64,000 nucleotides of DNA from assembly GCF_010994035.1 (NCBI RefSeq), contig NZ_WIXN01000001.1:1-64000 (forward strand). The letters run 5' to 3'. The number at the start of each line of letters is the position of its first letter. Within the stretch, counting starts at the first letter, position 1. This stretch comes from Virgibacillus aidingensis. Lineage in GTDB: Bacteria; Bacillota; Bacilli; Bacillales; Amphibacillaceae. Both the position numbers and the translations under genes were made by a program. The notes under the pieces are model-generated. The model was not told the origin of the DNA, ran no database searches, and saw nothing but the letters and a program-made list of their open reading frames with translations. This document shows positions 46,908 to 56,890 of this stretch, one piece after another.

Positions 46908-47311
46908 TTATTACAAATGCCTTGATATTGATGTCTTTACTCCATTCTCGATCTCTTTGGTCTTTTGCAGGAAATACTGTATTGGACAGCGATTGTTCTT
47001 AGGAAAAAGAACGGAAAATTAGTTTGAGCAGAGCCTTTATAAAAATTGCATTATGATTCCCTTGAGAAATAACCGGATTTTGATCCATTTTCTCAAAACC
47101 GTTTCTTCTGGAAATAGGAGCCGGTAACAAAGTCAGACTGTTTAAATTAATTTTTACTAAAGATACGAAAATAGCAAAATATAAGAAATGCAGCATGCAT
47201 AAAGCTGATATTATAATATTGCCAAAACCTAAATGAAAAAAATCTGAAAATCTAAGTTTTACACCATAGTATTTTCAGCCATTTGGCCAATTATAAAGGA
47301 GGAAATAATGT

Positions 47312-47857
47312 ATGAGAAAAGTCATTCTAAGAATGAACGTCTCTCTTGATGGATTTGTCGCTCCACCAAGTGGAGACCATGACTGGGTGTTCCGCAGCTT
47401 TAACGATGAGTTGGAAAAGTATACGGCCGATCAGTTTTGGCAAGTTGGGGTGCACATTATGGGAAGTGTCACTTACCACGAGATGGCAGCACATTGGCCA
47501 TCCTCGACCGCTAAATTAGCTCCACCTATGAATGAAATTCCGAAAATCATCTTCTCTAAAACACTGAAGAAAACAGAATGGAATAATTCACAGGTGGTGA
47601 ATGGTGATATTGAGGAAGAGATTTACCGTTTGAAACAACAACCCGGCAAGGATATCCTGGCACATGGAGGTATGAGGTTTGCACAGTCACTTTCCAGACT
47701 TGGCCTTATCGATGAATATCGATTAATTGTCAATCCTATTGCGTTTGGGAGGGGGGTACCATTATTTAAAGACTTATCTGCTCCGTTAAGTCTTAAGCTA
47801 TTAAGTACGAAGGTATTTAAAAAAGGAGCTGTTCTTCATACATACCAACCAGTGTAA
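47312..47857 (+). CDS. Dihydrofolate reductase-fold protein (RibD C-terminal type)
   Basis: 181 residues. VILRMNVSLDGFVAPPSGDHDW at the start, the HIMGSVTYHEMA segment, and DILAHGGMRFAQSL (NADPH-binding GG) are typical of YwjB/YyaP-like reductases. It is not a riboflavin reductase by context, although the rib operon in this window lacks ribD. The ATG follows AGGAGG. Confidence 0.8.
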   Translation: MRKVILRMNVSLDGFVAPPSGDHDWVFRSFNDELEKYTADQFWQVGVHIMGSVTYHEMAAHWPSSTAKLAPPMNEIPKIIFSKTLKKTEWNNSQVVNGDIEEEIYRLKQQPGKDILAHGGMRFAQSLSRLGLIDEYRLIVNPIAFGRGVPLFKDLSAPLSLKLLSTKVFKKGAVLHTYQPV

Positions 47858-48015
47858 GGAGTATCAGAGTCTGAGAAAAGTGATCTTTCGGTTAAAAGGT
47901 ACTATCATAAGAATATGTTATTTTGATCCTTTTCCAAATGGATTTCGTTTTTTACAAAATATATATGCAAGAGAGGCTTTGGCACTGTAAAAATAATAAG
48001 AGGGAGGTACGCTGT

Positions 48016-48387
48016 ATGGAAAAGGCAAATAGAGAATTTAAAGGGGGAAAAAACATAGCTTTAAAGATTCCTAAATTCAAGTACAGGGAGACTGTGCATT
48101 TTTATCAGGAAGTATTAAAGCTGCCCTATTTAGGGTTCATCTCAGAATCCCATGCCTTTCAGTTTGGTGATATAACATTGTGGCTGGATTGTATGGACAA
48201 TTATTCTCAATCTGATGTATGGCTGGAGATCCAGGCAGATAATGTAAAGAATGCGGCCGTGTATCTGGATGATAATTATATTAATAGAAGAGATGAAATC
48301 GAATTGCACGAAAATTCAGCTGGTTATTGGATTTCGGATCCCTGTGGAACGATTCTGAGGGTTAATCCAAAGGAAGAAATAATGTAA
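48016..48387 (+). CDS. VOC family protein
   Basis: 123 residues from the ATG after GGGAGG. One glyoxalase-fold half pair: ALKIPKFKYRETVHFYQEVL and AGYWISDPCGTILRVNP. Putative metal ligands are only partly conserved. Function unknown. Confidence 0.65.
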   Translation: MEKANREFKGGKNIALKIPKFKYRETVHFYQEVLKLPYLGFISESHAFQFGDITLWLDCMDNYSQSDVWLEIQADNVKNAAVYLDDNYINRRDEIELHENSAGYWISDPCGTILRVNPKEEIM

Positions 48388-48445
48388 CACGGTATGCATG
48401 TTAACGAACATAAGTCGGTAAGTAATTTAATTGCAAACAAACAGT

Positions 48446-48478
48446 AGCCGGTTATCTTTTCGATGAAGATAACCGGCT
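48446..48478. terminator. Bidirectional hairpin between convergent genes
   Basis: AGCCGGTTATCTT and AAGATAACCGGCT form a perfect 13-bp stem with a 7-nt loop. Confidence 0.7.
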
Positions 48479-48506
48479 GGAGCTAAAACCATCGAACTAA
48501 ACAAAA

Positions 48507-49370
48507 CTAATCTTTCCCATCCATATAACGTTGAAGTTCGCTTGGAACTAGATAGTAATCATCTTCACCTTCATATATGTTAATACCTTCGACATAAAAA
48601 GTCATATCTTCGGAAATGCTTATATCTTCCCCCTCAAAAATTGCTGTACCATTCATCTTTGTCTCGAATTCGATGAGATGACCCGTATCCTTCTCAAGCT
48701 TTACCGAAAGTGAAAACTCATCGACAGAAGTTTCGCCCGGGTCATCATCCATATCGGTCTGGGCCAGGCCACCCATATCATTTTGAGGAAGTAATTTATG
48801 ATAGATCGTGTCAGCGTCCCCTTTTAAAATCAATTCATAATACGGTTTGTCATTTATTTCGTCTTCAATATCGTTTACAATTAATTCGTCTATATGTTCA
48901 AGTAATACAGGATAATTGATGAAAGAAGTATTTTTATAATCTGCGATAATTTCTTTGTGATCAGCGTTGGGAAGCTTTTGCCAATCCTCATTTTCAGTGT
49001 TTGGATTTTCTGTAAAATATGTAGCATCTTCATTAGAATACATGGCAAATTCATAGTCTAATGCGGGCATTGAGCTGTGTGTACTAGATGAAAGCGGGTC
49101 AAGCATTAGCTTATTGTGAATTTGCATAGTGATTTCCTGATTGATTGAATCGCCTGTATAGTGTTGATGTAAATTCGTTATTGTCCACATGCTTTGTATT
49201 TCCTTCTCGGCTGCCTGAGCTTTTTCTATAATGGCTTGTTTTTCATCAGGGTCCTCTATAGATACTGTGTTATGGTCTTCAGTTTCTTCTTTTTCAGAAC
49301 AGGATGCAGCAATAACAACAAATAACAAAATGAAACATACTCTTTTCAAGATAAATAAATACCTCCCCAA
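48507..49370 (-). CDS. Lipoprotein, DUF6612-like
   Basis: 287 residues. Signal peptide with lipobox VIAASC (Cys about residue 24) followed by an acidic linker. The body has the pattern of DUF6612-type envelope lipoproteins (MQIHNKLMLDP, DYEFAMYSNEDATYFTEN, YYELILKGDADTIY). It is a homologue of the broken gene at 53783. Function unknown. Confidence 0.75.
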   Translation of the reverse strand: MGRYLFILKRVCFILLFVVIAASCSEKEETEDHNTVSIEDPDEKQAIIEKAQAAEKEIQSMWTITNLHQHYTGDSINQEITMQIHNKLMLDPLSSSTHSSMPALDYEFAMYSNEDATYFTENPNTENEDWQKLPNADHKEIIADYKNTSFINYPVLLEHIDELIVNDIEDEINDKPYYELILKGDADTIYHKLLPQNDMGGLAQTDMDDDPGETSVDEFSLSVKLEKDTGHLIEFETKMNGTAIFEGEDISISEDMTFYVEGINIYEGEDDYYLVPSELQRYMDGKD

Positions 49371-49396
49371 ATGGATATGTTGTTTTTTAGACTGAC

Positions 49397-49825
49397 ACAG
49401 TCAATATATTGAAAGAAAGCCGATTTGTGCACGATCACATGATTACGTATGGATACAAGGGGGTTCATCCGTGTCAAATCGGTTTACCCTTCATAATATT
49501 AACACAACTTATGGAATTGGGTTATTTATCCTCTGAATTTCTGTATAAATTCAGGGTAAAGGTCAAATCTTTTATAAATATGTGCACCATGCTTGAAATA
49601 TGATCTTATTGAGCGTGTATTTAGGTTACAGGTACTGATTCAAGACGAGCTGCTGGAAACTTCTTTGGTTATTTAAGGACAGGGAGTGATTCGGATGGAG
49701 AAGAACGAAGGCAAGAAATGCTTGAAGCGATCATTGGGCGGAAGTTACGGTGACGCAGACACTTCCGATCAGCTTTTTCGGGTCAGAAGACGGGCACGCA
49801 GGCATGCAAGAGAACTGCATGAAGC
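49397..49825 (+). repeat. Diverged duplicate segment, copy A, with permease remnant
   Basis: About 230 bp (49397-49640) align with 60714-60950 at roughly three quarters identity by eye, including CATAATATTAACACAA and TTTATAAATATGTGCACCAT. Further on, a broken frame near 49690-49750 (GEERRQEMLEAIIGR) resembles a short stretch of ABC permease that also follows copy B. Not a gene in itself. Confidence 0.6.
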
Positions 49826-50090
49826 AAGTAGTATTGGAAGCTGACGCAGGCATCCAGGGTATTTTTCATGGGGATGAGTGAACATAACAAGGTGGGTTCA
49901 CCGTTGAGAACGGTCTCAATCCGAGAGAAACTTTACGGCTGCAAGAAGTGAATTTGTCAGTGTCTTAATAGAAGACAATAGAGGTACTATTGCACCTGGA
50001 AAAGCATCTGAACTTCTTGTAATTGAAGGCAATTCCGCTGAGGACATTGAAAATCTTCTACGATGGAAGTATGGTTGTGAACCATGAATA
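49826..50090 (+). pseudogene. Amidohydrolase C-terminal remnant
   Basis: Interrupted frames read AGIQGIFHGDE, then NGLNPRETLRAATSEF and RGTIAPGKASELLVIEGNS, the typical ending of metal-dependent amidohydrolases (last helix and GK-x-ADLLV strand). Several stops and frameshifts break it. The rest of the gap, to 50894, holds no recognisable gene. Confidence 0.6.
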
Positions 50091-50894
50091 GACCGGCGTT
50101 AGTAAACTGTAAAAATTTTTGATAAACCGTCTGTGTGTTACATGAATCAGAGTAAATTTTAAATCCCATTAATCTTCCATAATATTATTGATAAGGGCAT
50201 ACTATTGCTCAAATTAAGTCCAAAGGTGTATGGCTCGAGGCTTCCAAAAATGTGAACTCTGTTAATAGGTATTATCCTGTAATTGAACTGTGAACATCTT
50301 GTTTAGTTACAATTAAATCACAAACTTTACAAAACCATTTCATTTATAAAAAGCTATTTTAAAGCTTTGTTTCATGAGTTATACTTAATTCGTGTTTTTT
50401 ATATTGCTATTGAGAAGCGCAAGAAAGCTAAGTCTAATTAATTAGGAATTAACAATCAAATTGGATGTCACCTGAACTTTCTGAACGATAAATTATATCG
50501 ATGCCCATCTCCTGAATCGACAAATGACATCATTGTTATTCAAAATATCTTCTTCATAGGAAACTATACATCTAGTTAGATTTACCACCCCACCCTATAG
50601 ATAAACATCCCAGACTTGATTAACCTAAGGACGGATTTTTCCAGCAAAAATATATATCACTTTTATTGGAAGTTTCATTTTTTCACAAATGAACTGTGGA
50701 GAAAAGAGGCTTTTGAAAAACACTTATTTTTTGCCGTGGAAGGGAAATGGTCAAGGGAAGTAAAACAGATTCTCTGAAACATTGATATCATTTGAATAAA
50801 TTCAAGTTACGCTAAAAATGGGATCCTATATGATACAGCATATTATTTAAAGTGTTAAGAAAAAATAAAACTTTAAAATGAGTGGAGTGAATCG
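50091..50894. other. Intergenic, nothing identified
   Basis: About 800 bp, AT-rich, with no long frame on either strand resembling a family and no strong hairpin noticed. Presumably decayed sequence. Confidence 0.4.
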
Positions 50895-51323
50895 ATGATC
50901 TTATTGAAAAAGTTGGCATTGACCATCTTGTCCTGTTCTGCCTATAGCTTAGCAATGGCTCTTTTTCATCACACACCGATAAGTCAACAAAAAGATAACG
51001 TGCTATATTTCTCGATTTCTGATATATTTTTGCTGTTTTTCTTATTCTCCATCGTAATTTTTGTTATTGGAGGAGTTCCAATTTCAATCATGATTGATAA
51101 AATTATAGAAAAGATGAATTTCTCGTGGAGGGTATACAAGTATGTCCTTCATGTAACCCTTTATATTCTTGCTGGTTTACTTGCCGGGTCGTTATACACT
51201 TTTGGACTGATTGGAGAGGTTTCTAATTCAGTTTTGCTTCATAGTGCTTTTGGAGCGCTAACGTTTTATGTTGTTTCCTTAACTACTCCTAAACTGATTA
51301 ATTTTTTTAAAGGTAATCATTGA
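50895..51323 (+). CDS. Four-helix membrane protein, unknown
   Basis: 142 residues with four hydrophobic helices (about 7-27, 43-68, 86-108, 115-134). No motif recognised. RBS GAGTGGAG. Stands alone. Confidence 0.5.
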   Translation: MILLKKLALTILSCSAYSLAMALFHHTPISQQKDNVLYFSISDIFLLFFLFSIVIFVIGGVPISIMIDKIIEKMNFSWRVYKYVLHVTLYILAGLLAGSLYTFGLIGEVSNSVLLHSAFGALTFYVVSLTTPKLINFFKGNH

Positions 51324-51632
51324 CTGGTTCTTTTATAAGAAAGTGCACAGGAAATGATAGTATTTCATCAAACGACAACCTTTCGTTTTCTAACCGGCCG
51401 ACTTATCCATTCAATGCCATTCAGGGGCCTCAGTCTCCAGGCTGATTAAAAATCCTTCCTCAGACTATGTGTAAGGGTATGCTTACCATTTATAATATGG
51501 AGGAATTGGCAGATTATTAAACGAAGTTCCTTTACATTGAGAACTGTGAATTTAGCTTATATTTCACACTGCGGATATTGATTTCTATAAAAGGCAAGAC
51601 ATTAATTATAGTCTTAATATTCTGATTTAGAA

Positions 51633-51681
51633 TAAGCGTCACGATATTACGCTTACTAGTTAATAGAGTAATAGTATTACA
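51633..51681. promoter_or_regulatory. Two inverted repeats upstream of an alpha/beta hydrolase
   Basis: TAAGCGT/ACGCTTA with a 9-nt spacer (51633-51655), and the palindrome GTAATAGTATTAC (51669-51681), lie 46-94 bp before the hydrolase start. They are likely operator or promoter elements; no regulator gene is adjacent. The 300 bp before them holds nothing. Confidence 0.4.
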
Positions 51682-51726
51682 GACACTTATGTTACTAAGG
51701 AAAAAATTCAAAAACGGAGGTTACTT

Positions 51727-52605
51727 ATGAAAATTAATTTAAATAATGAAGAAACCCTTTCTTATGTGAAAAGACAAGGGGGAGAACAAACTTTACTGCT
51801 GATTCATGGAAATATGGCGTCTTCAGTGCAATGGGACTTGTTAGTTGAAAAAATGGATTCGGCTTTTACCATTTATGCCGTTGATTTGCGTGGTTATGGA
51901 AATTCAACTTATTATAGTCCAGTAAATTCTATAAGGGATTTTTCTGAGGATATAAAGCAATTTGCGGATCAATTAAATCTGGACAAGTTTTATTTAGCCG
52001 GCTGGTCAAATGGCGGTGGTGTAGCCATGCAGTTTGCGGCTGATTATCCGGAATATGTGTTAAATATAATTTTGCTTTCCTCTATGTCTACTCGCGGATT
52101 CCCAGTTTTAAATACAGATGGCAAAAGAATATTTTCAAGAGATCAAATAATTGCGACACCCGGCATTAGTGCGATGCTGGACGCACAGAAATCGAAAAAT
52201 CAGGAATTTTTCAAATCAGCGATGGATCAATTGCTTTATTCAAATAATCAGCCGGATGAAGAGCGTTATCGACAATATTTGGTTAGTGCAGTGCAGCAAA
52301 GGAATATGATAGATGCAGCATATGCAGCTAATATTTTCAATATAAGCACTGTATCTAATGATGCTGCTGAAGGTACTGGAGAAATAAAGAATATCAAGGC
52401 GCCTGTACTTATCATCTGGGGGAAAAATGATTTATTAACCACTGAAGAAATGACTTTGGAAATAATAGAAGATATGGAAAACGCCGGTGTAAATTTCAGT
52501 TATTCTCCTGTAAACGCGGGTCACGCTTTACTGATAGATAACCTGGAAGCGGTTCTTGAAGAGATATATAAATTTTTAGATGTGACAGTGGATGGCGGTG
52601 TATAA
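51727..52605 (+). CDS. Alpha/beta hydrolase, possibly intracellular PHB depolymerase-like
   Basis: 292 residues. Oxyanion HGNMASSVQWD, nucleophile elbow GWSNGGG (Ser about 96), acid in IIWGKNDLL (Asp about 238) and catalytic His in NAGHALLI. The GWSxGGG elbow is shared with some Bacillus intracellular poly-hydroxybutyrate depolymerases, but other hydrolases use it too. Cytoplasmic. RBS GGAGG. Confidence 0.75.
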   Translation: MKINLNNEETLSYVKRQGGEQTLLLIHGNMASSVQWDLLVEKMDSAFTIYAVDLRGYGNSTYYSPVNSIRDFSEDIKQFADQLNLDKFYLAGWSNGGGVAMQFAADYPEYVLNIILLSSMSTRGFPVLNTDGKRIFSRDQIIATPGISAMLDAQKSKNQEFFKSAMDQLLYSNNQPDEERYRQYLVSAVQQRNMIDAAYAANIFNISTVSNDAAEGTGEIKNIKAPVLIIWGKNDLLTTEEMTLEIIEDMENAGVNFSYSPVNAGHALLIDNLEAVLEEIYKFLDVTVDGGV

Positions 52606-52670
52606 AGCAGTTCAAAAGGAGTATGTTAATAGAAAGAATTATCAGATATTTAAAATTTTGGAGGTGAAAT

Positions 52671-53138
52671 ATGATGAATAATGAAAATATTATTCTTCAG
52701 AAAGCAGACCTGGATCAAATTGAATTAGTTGCCGACCTTTTCGACAAGTATCGTGTCTTTTACAAACAATCTTCAAACGTAGAGGAAGGAAAAAAGTTTA
52801 TTCGGGAAAGAATGGAAAATCAACAATCTGTGATATTTTTAGCAATCGAAAAACAAGAAAACTTAGTAAGACCATTAGGGTTTGTTCAGCTTTATCCTTC
52901 CTATTCATCAGTTAATTTAGCAAAAATATGGATTCTGAATGACTTGTATGTTGAACAGTCTGCGAGGCGGAGGGGAGTAGCTACACGTTTAATGCAAAAA
53001 GCTAAGGAGTTCGCCTTAGAAACAGGTGCAAAAGAATTAACACTTGAAACAGCTAAGGACAATCATCAAGCACAGCAATTATATGAATTAATTGGATATA
53101 AGAAGGACTCAGAGCACTTTTATTATAATTTATTATGA
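52671..53138 (+). CDS. GNAT family N-acetyltransferase
   Basis: 155 residues. Acetyl-CoA binding loop ARRRGVATRLMQKA (about residues 101-115) with strand 4 WILNDLYV before it and the usual AxxLYxxxGY end (AQQLYELIGYKK). Substrate unknown. RBS GGAGGTG. Confidence 0.85.
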   Translation: MMNNENIILQKADLDQIELVADLFDKYRVFYKQSSNVEEGKKFIRERMENQQSVIFLAIEKQENLVRPLGFVQLYPSYSSVNLAKIWILNDLYVEQSARRRGVATRLMQKAKEFALETGAKELTLETAKDNHQAQQLYELIGYKKDSEHFYYNLL

Positions 53139-53241
53139 ATAAATGGGTTATTCACTAATAATAATCCAGAAAAAAATACAATGAAACTGCAAAAAATGTC
53201 AACGATCTCCGTATATAGAATGAAAAGCGAGGGATAAGAGT

Positions 53242-53727
53242 ATGAACAAGATTTCAAATCATAACTTGAAACATCTTTATAAAAAGCGTTCAATTCGCTT
53301 TATAGAGTTGTGGGAATGTGAGGATTGGACTTTAAAAGTTTATGGTATTTCTAATAAAAATGAATTCCCTCCCCTGACTCTAATTAATATAGGAAAAAAT
53401 GCGGTAAAGGAATACTTGCCAGGCGAGGCCTTTCATCATGGAAGATTCGGGGCAGGATTCCTAGGCATTCATGAAGGTCACGGGTCCAATTTTTTCTTTT
53501 TGGGATGGTGGGAGAACGAGAATGAACTCTACCTGCGTGTCTTAAAATCTGCGTCCGAAACACCTAATAAAATATCGAATATTTCTTCGTCGGGCCCAGC
53601 AAGTTGTGTATGGGAATTACAGGTCATAAATTTTGAAAAAGATTCTTGGATTTATAACGTTTTAAATAACGCCAATGGACCCAATCTGCATAACTATTTA
53701 AATGATCATCTGAATACTGAATTATAG
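53242..53727 (+). CDS. Hypothetical protein
   Basis: 161 residues, soluble, with a distinctive AVKEYLPGEAFHHGRFGAGF and LGIHEGHGSNFFFLGWW centre that looks conserved, but I cannot name the family. No signal peptide. RBS AGCGAGGG. Confidence 0.5.
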   Translation: MNKISNHNLKHLYKKRSIRFIELWECEDWTLKVYGISNKNEFPPLTLINIGKNAVKEYLPGEAFHHGRFGAGFLGIHEGHGSNFFFLGWWENENELYLRVLKSASETPNKISNISSSGPASCVWELQVINFEKDSWIYNVLNNANGPNLHNYLNDHLNTEL

Positions 53728-53782
53728 AAACAAAAGAGACGTTGCATAATGATGAAGTATTGTAGAAAAAAGATCACTTAAA

Positions 53783-54640
53783 TTGAGACTTATATTTGTG
53801 TCCCACAAGGAAAAAATTTTAAGTATAGGTGGTATTATTATTAAACTTCCACCCATCTTTTACATATTATTTTCTATCATTGTTGTTTCGTGTTCACCAG
53901 AACCTGAAGCAGATGAATCTCAGGACGCTAATTATACGGTCATTGAGGATGCTGATGGAGGGAGGGATTTACTGAAAAAAGTTCAAGCTTCCGAGGAAGA
54001 ATTTAATAGTATATAGACAAGTACAACAGCCTCTCAGAAAATGACAGGGGATGAATTCAATTTAGAATCCCGGCTCGATGTTTCAAATGCTTTAAAAATT
54101 GGCCTCCTTGAAGGCCATGTAAATGTGGAGGCGGAAATGCTTGGTGAAAACATCACTTTCGAAATGTATATTAGTGAAGATGCTGCCTATTTATCAGCCA
54201 ACCCAAGGGATAAAGATTAGCTTTAGGAAAAATTCACAGGTGAGGATCATGAACAAATATCCGGAAGTTTAAATGAAACATTATCATTCATAAATTATGA
54301 TATTTGGCATGGAAGAAACGGCGTCCACCAGCATTAGCAGCTAATATTCCTTCGCTCAGTGACCCTGATGAAGTTTCGAATCAAATTTTCTTTATTAAAT
54401 CAGATTTATGATTCTGAAGTCGCTGAGGTTCTCAAGCAATTATACGAACAATCATACGGTATGTCTAAGACTTGGATTAAAGAGGGACAAGAAAATTATG
54501 TGATTTCAAAGGATATAATTGCTGATTTCACAGCAGAATTGTTTACTGCTTACTTATGGGCGAGTGAGAAGTATGATTTCAGGAAATACCAAAACGGATG
54601 TTTTATCAGGGTTCATAAAAGATTACTTGAACAAGAATAA
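53783..54640 (+). pseudogene. Decayed lipoprotein homologous to the gene at 48507
   Basis: TTG opens a lipoprotein start (lipobox IIVVSC) that aligns with the DUF6612-like lipoprotein: KVQASEEEFNSI-stop-TSTT matches KAQAAEKEIQSMWTITN, and FEMYISEDAAYL matches FAMYSNEDATYF. Three TAG codons (54014, 54218 and 54224 region) interrupt the frame; at least the first replaces a Trp. A frameshift near 54400 leads into the last part (54410-54640), which may belong to the same gene or another relic. Confidence 0.6.
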
Positions 54641-54684
54641 ATAGGTATGTGCCAATAAGTATTCAACACAAGGTGGGTAAGAAT

Positions 54685-55137
54685 ATGGCAACATTGGTTT
54701 TATTATTATGTTTTTTGGTATTGTGTGTTTTAAAACAATTAAAAGTGCCTGTTTCATATCAAAAAATAGGTCGCATTTCCATGAGTGCAATGCTTGTATT
54801 TATAGGGTTTAGCCATTTTTTTATACCAGAAAACTTAATGGAAATGATCCCTCCGGCATTTCCATTTACGCTTCCCATTGTTTATATCACGGGTATTTTA
54901 GAATTATTATTTGGCATATTATTATTGTTCGACAAGACATATAAAATGACTGGCAAAATCCTTATGGTATATTTCATTTTAATATGGCCGGCGAATATAT
55001 ACAATGCAATAAATGCGGGAGATATTCCTGGTGGTGTAGAACAGTATGTGCCATATTATCATTGGATACGAGTAATACTTATTCAGCCTTTTTTTATTTT
55101 GTGGGTATTGTTGTCAACAACTCTAATAAAAAAGTAG
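54685..55137 (+). CDS. DoxX-family membrane protein
   Basis: About 150 residues from the ATG after AAGGTGGG. Four membrane helices with the family's SMSAMLVFIGFSHFF and ITGILELLFGILLL segments. DoxX-like proteins of this type are mostly uncharacterised; some take part in quinone or thiol metabolism. Confidence 0.7.
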   Translation: MATLVLLLCFLVLCVLKQLKVPVSYQKIGRISMSAMLVFIGFSHFFIPENLMEMIPPAFPFTLPIVYITGILELLFGILLLFDKTYKMTGKILMVYFILIWPANIYNAINAGDIPGGVEQYVPYYHWIRVILIQPFFILWVLLSTTLIKK

Positions 55138-55226
55138 TATCGTATGAAGTTTAAATTGAACGAAAGTGGCGTTATTGGCGGTTGTGCCACATATGATAAA
55201 TTCGAACAATAAAGGAGACGGTCTTT

Positions 55227-55943
55227 GTGTTGGTACGAAATGAGGCAGAAATCGAAAATGATATAATCGGATTTATTAAAGGGTGGGGGTATTGCAGAAA
55301 GCTGCCTGATACAGAAATAAATACAAAAGGACTTGTAAAAAAAGTGAAATTTGGAGCTTCTGTCTATGGGCGTGAACTTGAATATTTTCATTATTATAAA
55401 GAAAATACTTTGCCATTAGAATTTATTAACATAGATGGACCTCATTGGGTAACACTTTTTGCACATACCGAGAAAGTTGTTGAAAACATGAAAAGTTTGG
55501 GTTATAACTTACGTGCAAATGAGTATTTAATGAAGGTATGCCCAATAAAGAATATGGGGCAATATAAGAATCATGTTGTAGAGAAAGTGCATACGAAGAA
55601 ACAATCAGAGGAGATAAATAATTATCTTGGATTTGAAAAGTTTAACCCAGATCGAATCGATGATCCCAATATTCACTATTATTTTATTCGTGCTGATAAT
55701 AAACCCGTTTGTACAGGAGTGATTTCTACAATAGAGGGAAGCTCCTGCCTGGATCGAATCCACACGGATGAAAACTATCGGGGTCTTGGGTTAGCGGCAT
55801 CTCTATGCTCCTTCATGCTGGATAGCTGTCAAGATCACGGGGTAACAAGAAATATATTAGGTTCAAGTGAAATGGGACTCCATTTATATAAGAAACTTGG
55901 GTATGAAACAGTAATTCCAATGTACGTTTTTGAGAAGAACTAG
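55227..55943 (+). CDS. GNAT family acetyltransferase with N-terminal extension
   Basis: 238 residues, GTG start after AAAGGAG. The first 130 residues are an unassigned domain. The acetyltransferase part follows, with CLDRIHTDENYRGLGLAASL (acetyl-CoA loop, about residues 171-190) and GLHLYKKLGYE near the end. Substrate unknown. Confidence 0.75.
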   Translation: MLVRNEAEIENDIIGFIKGWGYCRKLPDTEINTKGLVKKVKFGASVYGRELEYFHYYKENTLPLEFINIDGPHWVTLFAHTEKVVENMKSLGYNLRANEYLMKVCPIKNMGQYKNHVVEKVHTKKQSEEINNYLGFEKFNPDRIDDPNIHYYFIRADNKPVCTGVISTIEGSSCLDRIHTDENYRGLGLAASLCSFMLDSCQDHGVTRNILGSSEMGLHLYKKLGYETVIPMYVFEKN

Positions 55944-56078
55944 ATATACTTAAAAAGCAATTTAAAATAAGTTTCCAGAAAAACCCAATTGTTTTTATTT
56001 GAATCAATTAAATATTAGCATTTGACTAACTTCAATTCTTATACTATACGTTTAAAATAAATTAAGGAGGGATATATA

Positions 56079-56192
56079 ATGTTGGTAATTACCCGTTCAT
56101 TGAACTGCTAAATGAATAGTTCAGTGGCTCTGAAAGTATCAGAGTTAAACGGGATAAGTTTATCCAATATATCTCTTTACGGCAATTTATAA
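56079..56192 (+). CDS. Tandem mini-ORFs after a strong RBS, possible leader
   Basis: AAGGAGGG leads into ATG for ten codons (MLVITRSLNC) and TAA. The next codon is an ATG in the same frame, opening 26 more codons (MNSSVALKVSELNG...) to TAA at 56190. A terminator follows at 56199. This layout suggests a leader peptide with attenuation, or a broken small gene. Confidence 0.3.
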
Positions 56193-56198
56193 TAAGGG

Positions 56199-56230
56199 AA
56201 AGGTGGATTTTATCTGCCTTTCTTTTTTTA
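56199..56230 (+). terminator. Terminator after the mini-ORFs
   Basis: AAAGGTGGAT pairs with ATCTGCCTTT (with two G-T pairs) around a 3-nt loop, then TCTTTTTTT. Confidence 0.75.
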
Positions 56231-56333
56231 TGCATTTTTATAAAATCTCCCCTTTTTCTTTGATCATTTAGGAGTCATTGTTCTTCTTTGTAAAAATCGT
56301 TAATGAATACAATTTAAAAGGAGGAAGTATATT

Positions 56334-56890
56334 TTGACAAACACTATTAAAAAGCCAAAAGTATGGTTTATAACGGGTGCGAGCAGCCGACTGGGATATG
56401 AATTTACAAAAAAAGCTTTAGATTCAGAGATAAAGTAGTTGGTGTTGCCAGAAATCCTGAAACACTAAATGATTTTAACCATCAATATAAAGAAACTGGA
56501 TGTTACGGATAGAGATTCTGTTTTTAAAGTAGTAATAAAGCAATTACTCATTTTGGAACACTTGATATTGTCATTAACAGTGCTGGAAATATGGTAATGG
56601 GAATAATTGAAGAGTTTAATGAATATGAAGTCAGCGTCAAATTGAAACAAACTTTTACGGTGCCCTATGGGTGAGTCAGACAGTAATGCACAATTGAGAT
56701 CACAAGAGTCAAGTCACATTTATACAAATATCTAGCATTGGAGGGTTAATTACAGGCCCGATGACTGGAATTTATAGTGCGAGTAAATTTGCTTTAGAAG
56801 GGTTTAGCGAATCGCTGGCACAAGGAGCTGCACATTTTGGTGTTCATGTTTCTATTGTAAAAGAGGAAGTAAAACCCTGGATGGATCTGC
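56334..56890 (+). pseudogene. Short-chain dehydrogenase/reductase, multiply frameshifted
   Basis: TTG after AAAGGAGGAAG opens KPKVWFITGASSRLGYEF, the SDR nucleotide-binding start, then breaks. Later pieces in other frames read THFGTLDIVINSAGN (strand 4-5), ISSIGGLITGPMTGIYSASK with the catalytic Ser and YxxxK, and GFSESLAQGAAHFGVHVSIV. A decayed oxidoreductase. Confidence 0.75.
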
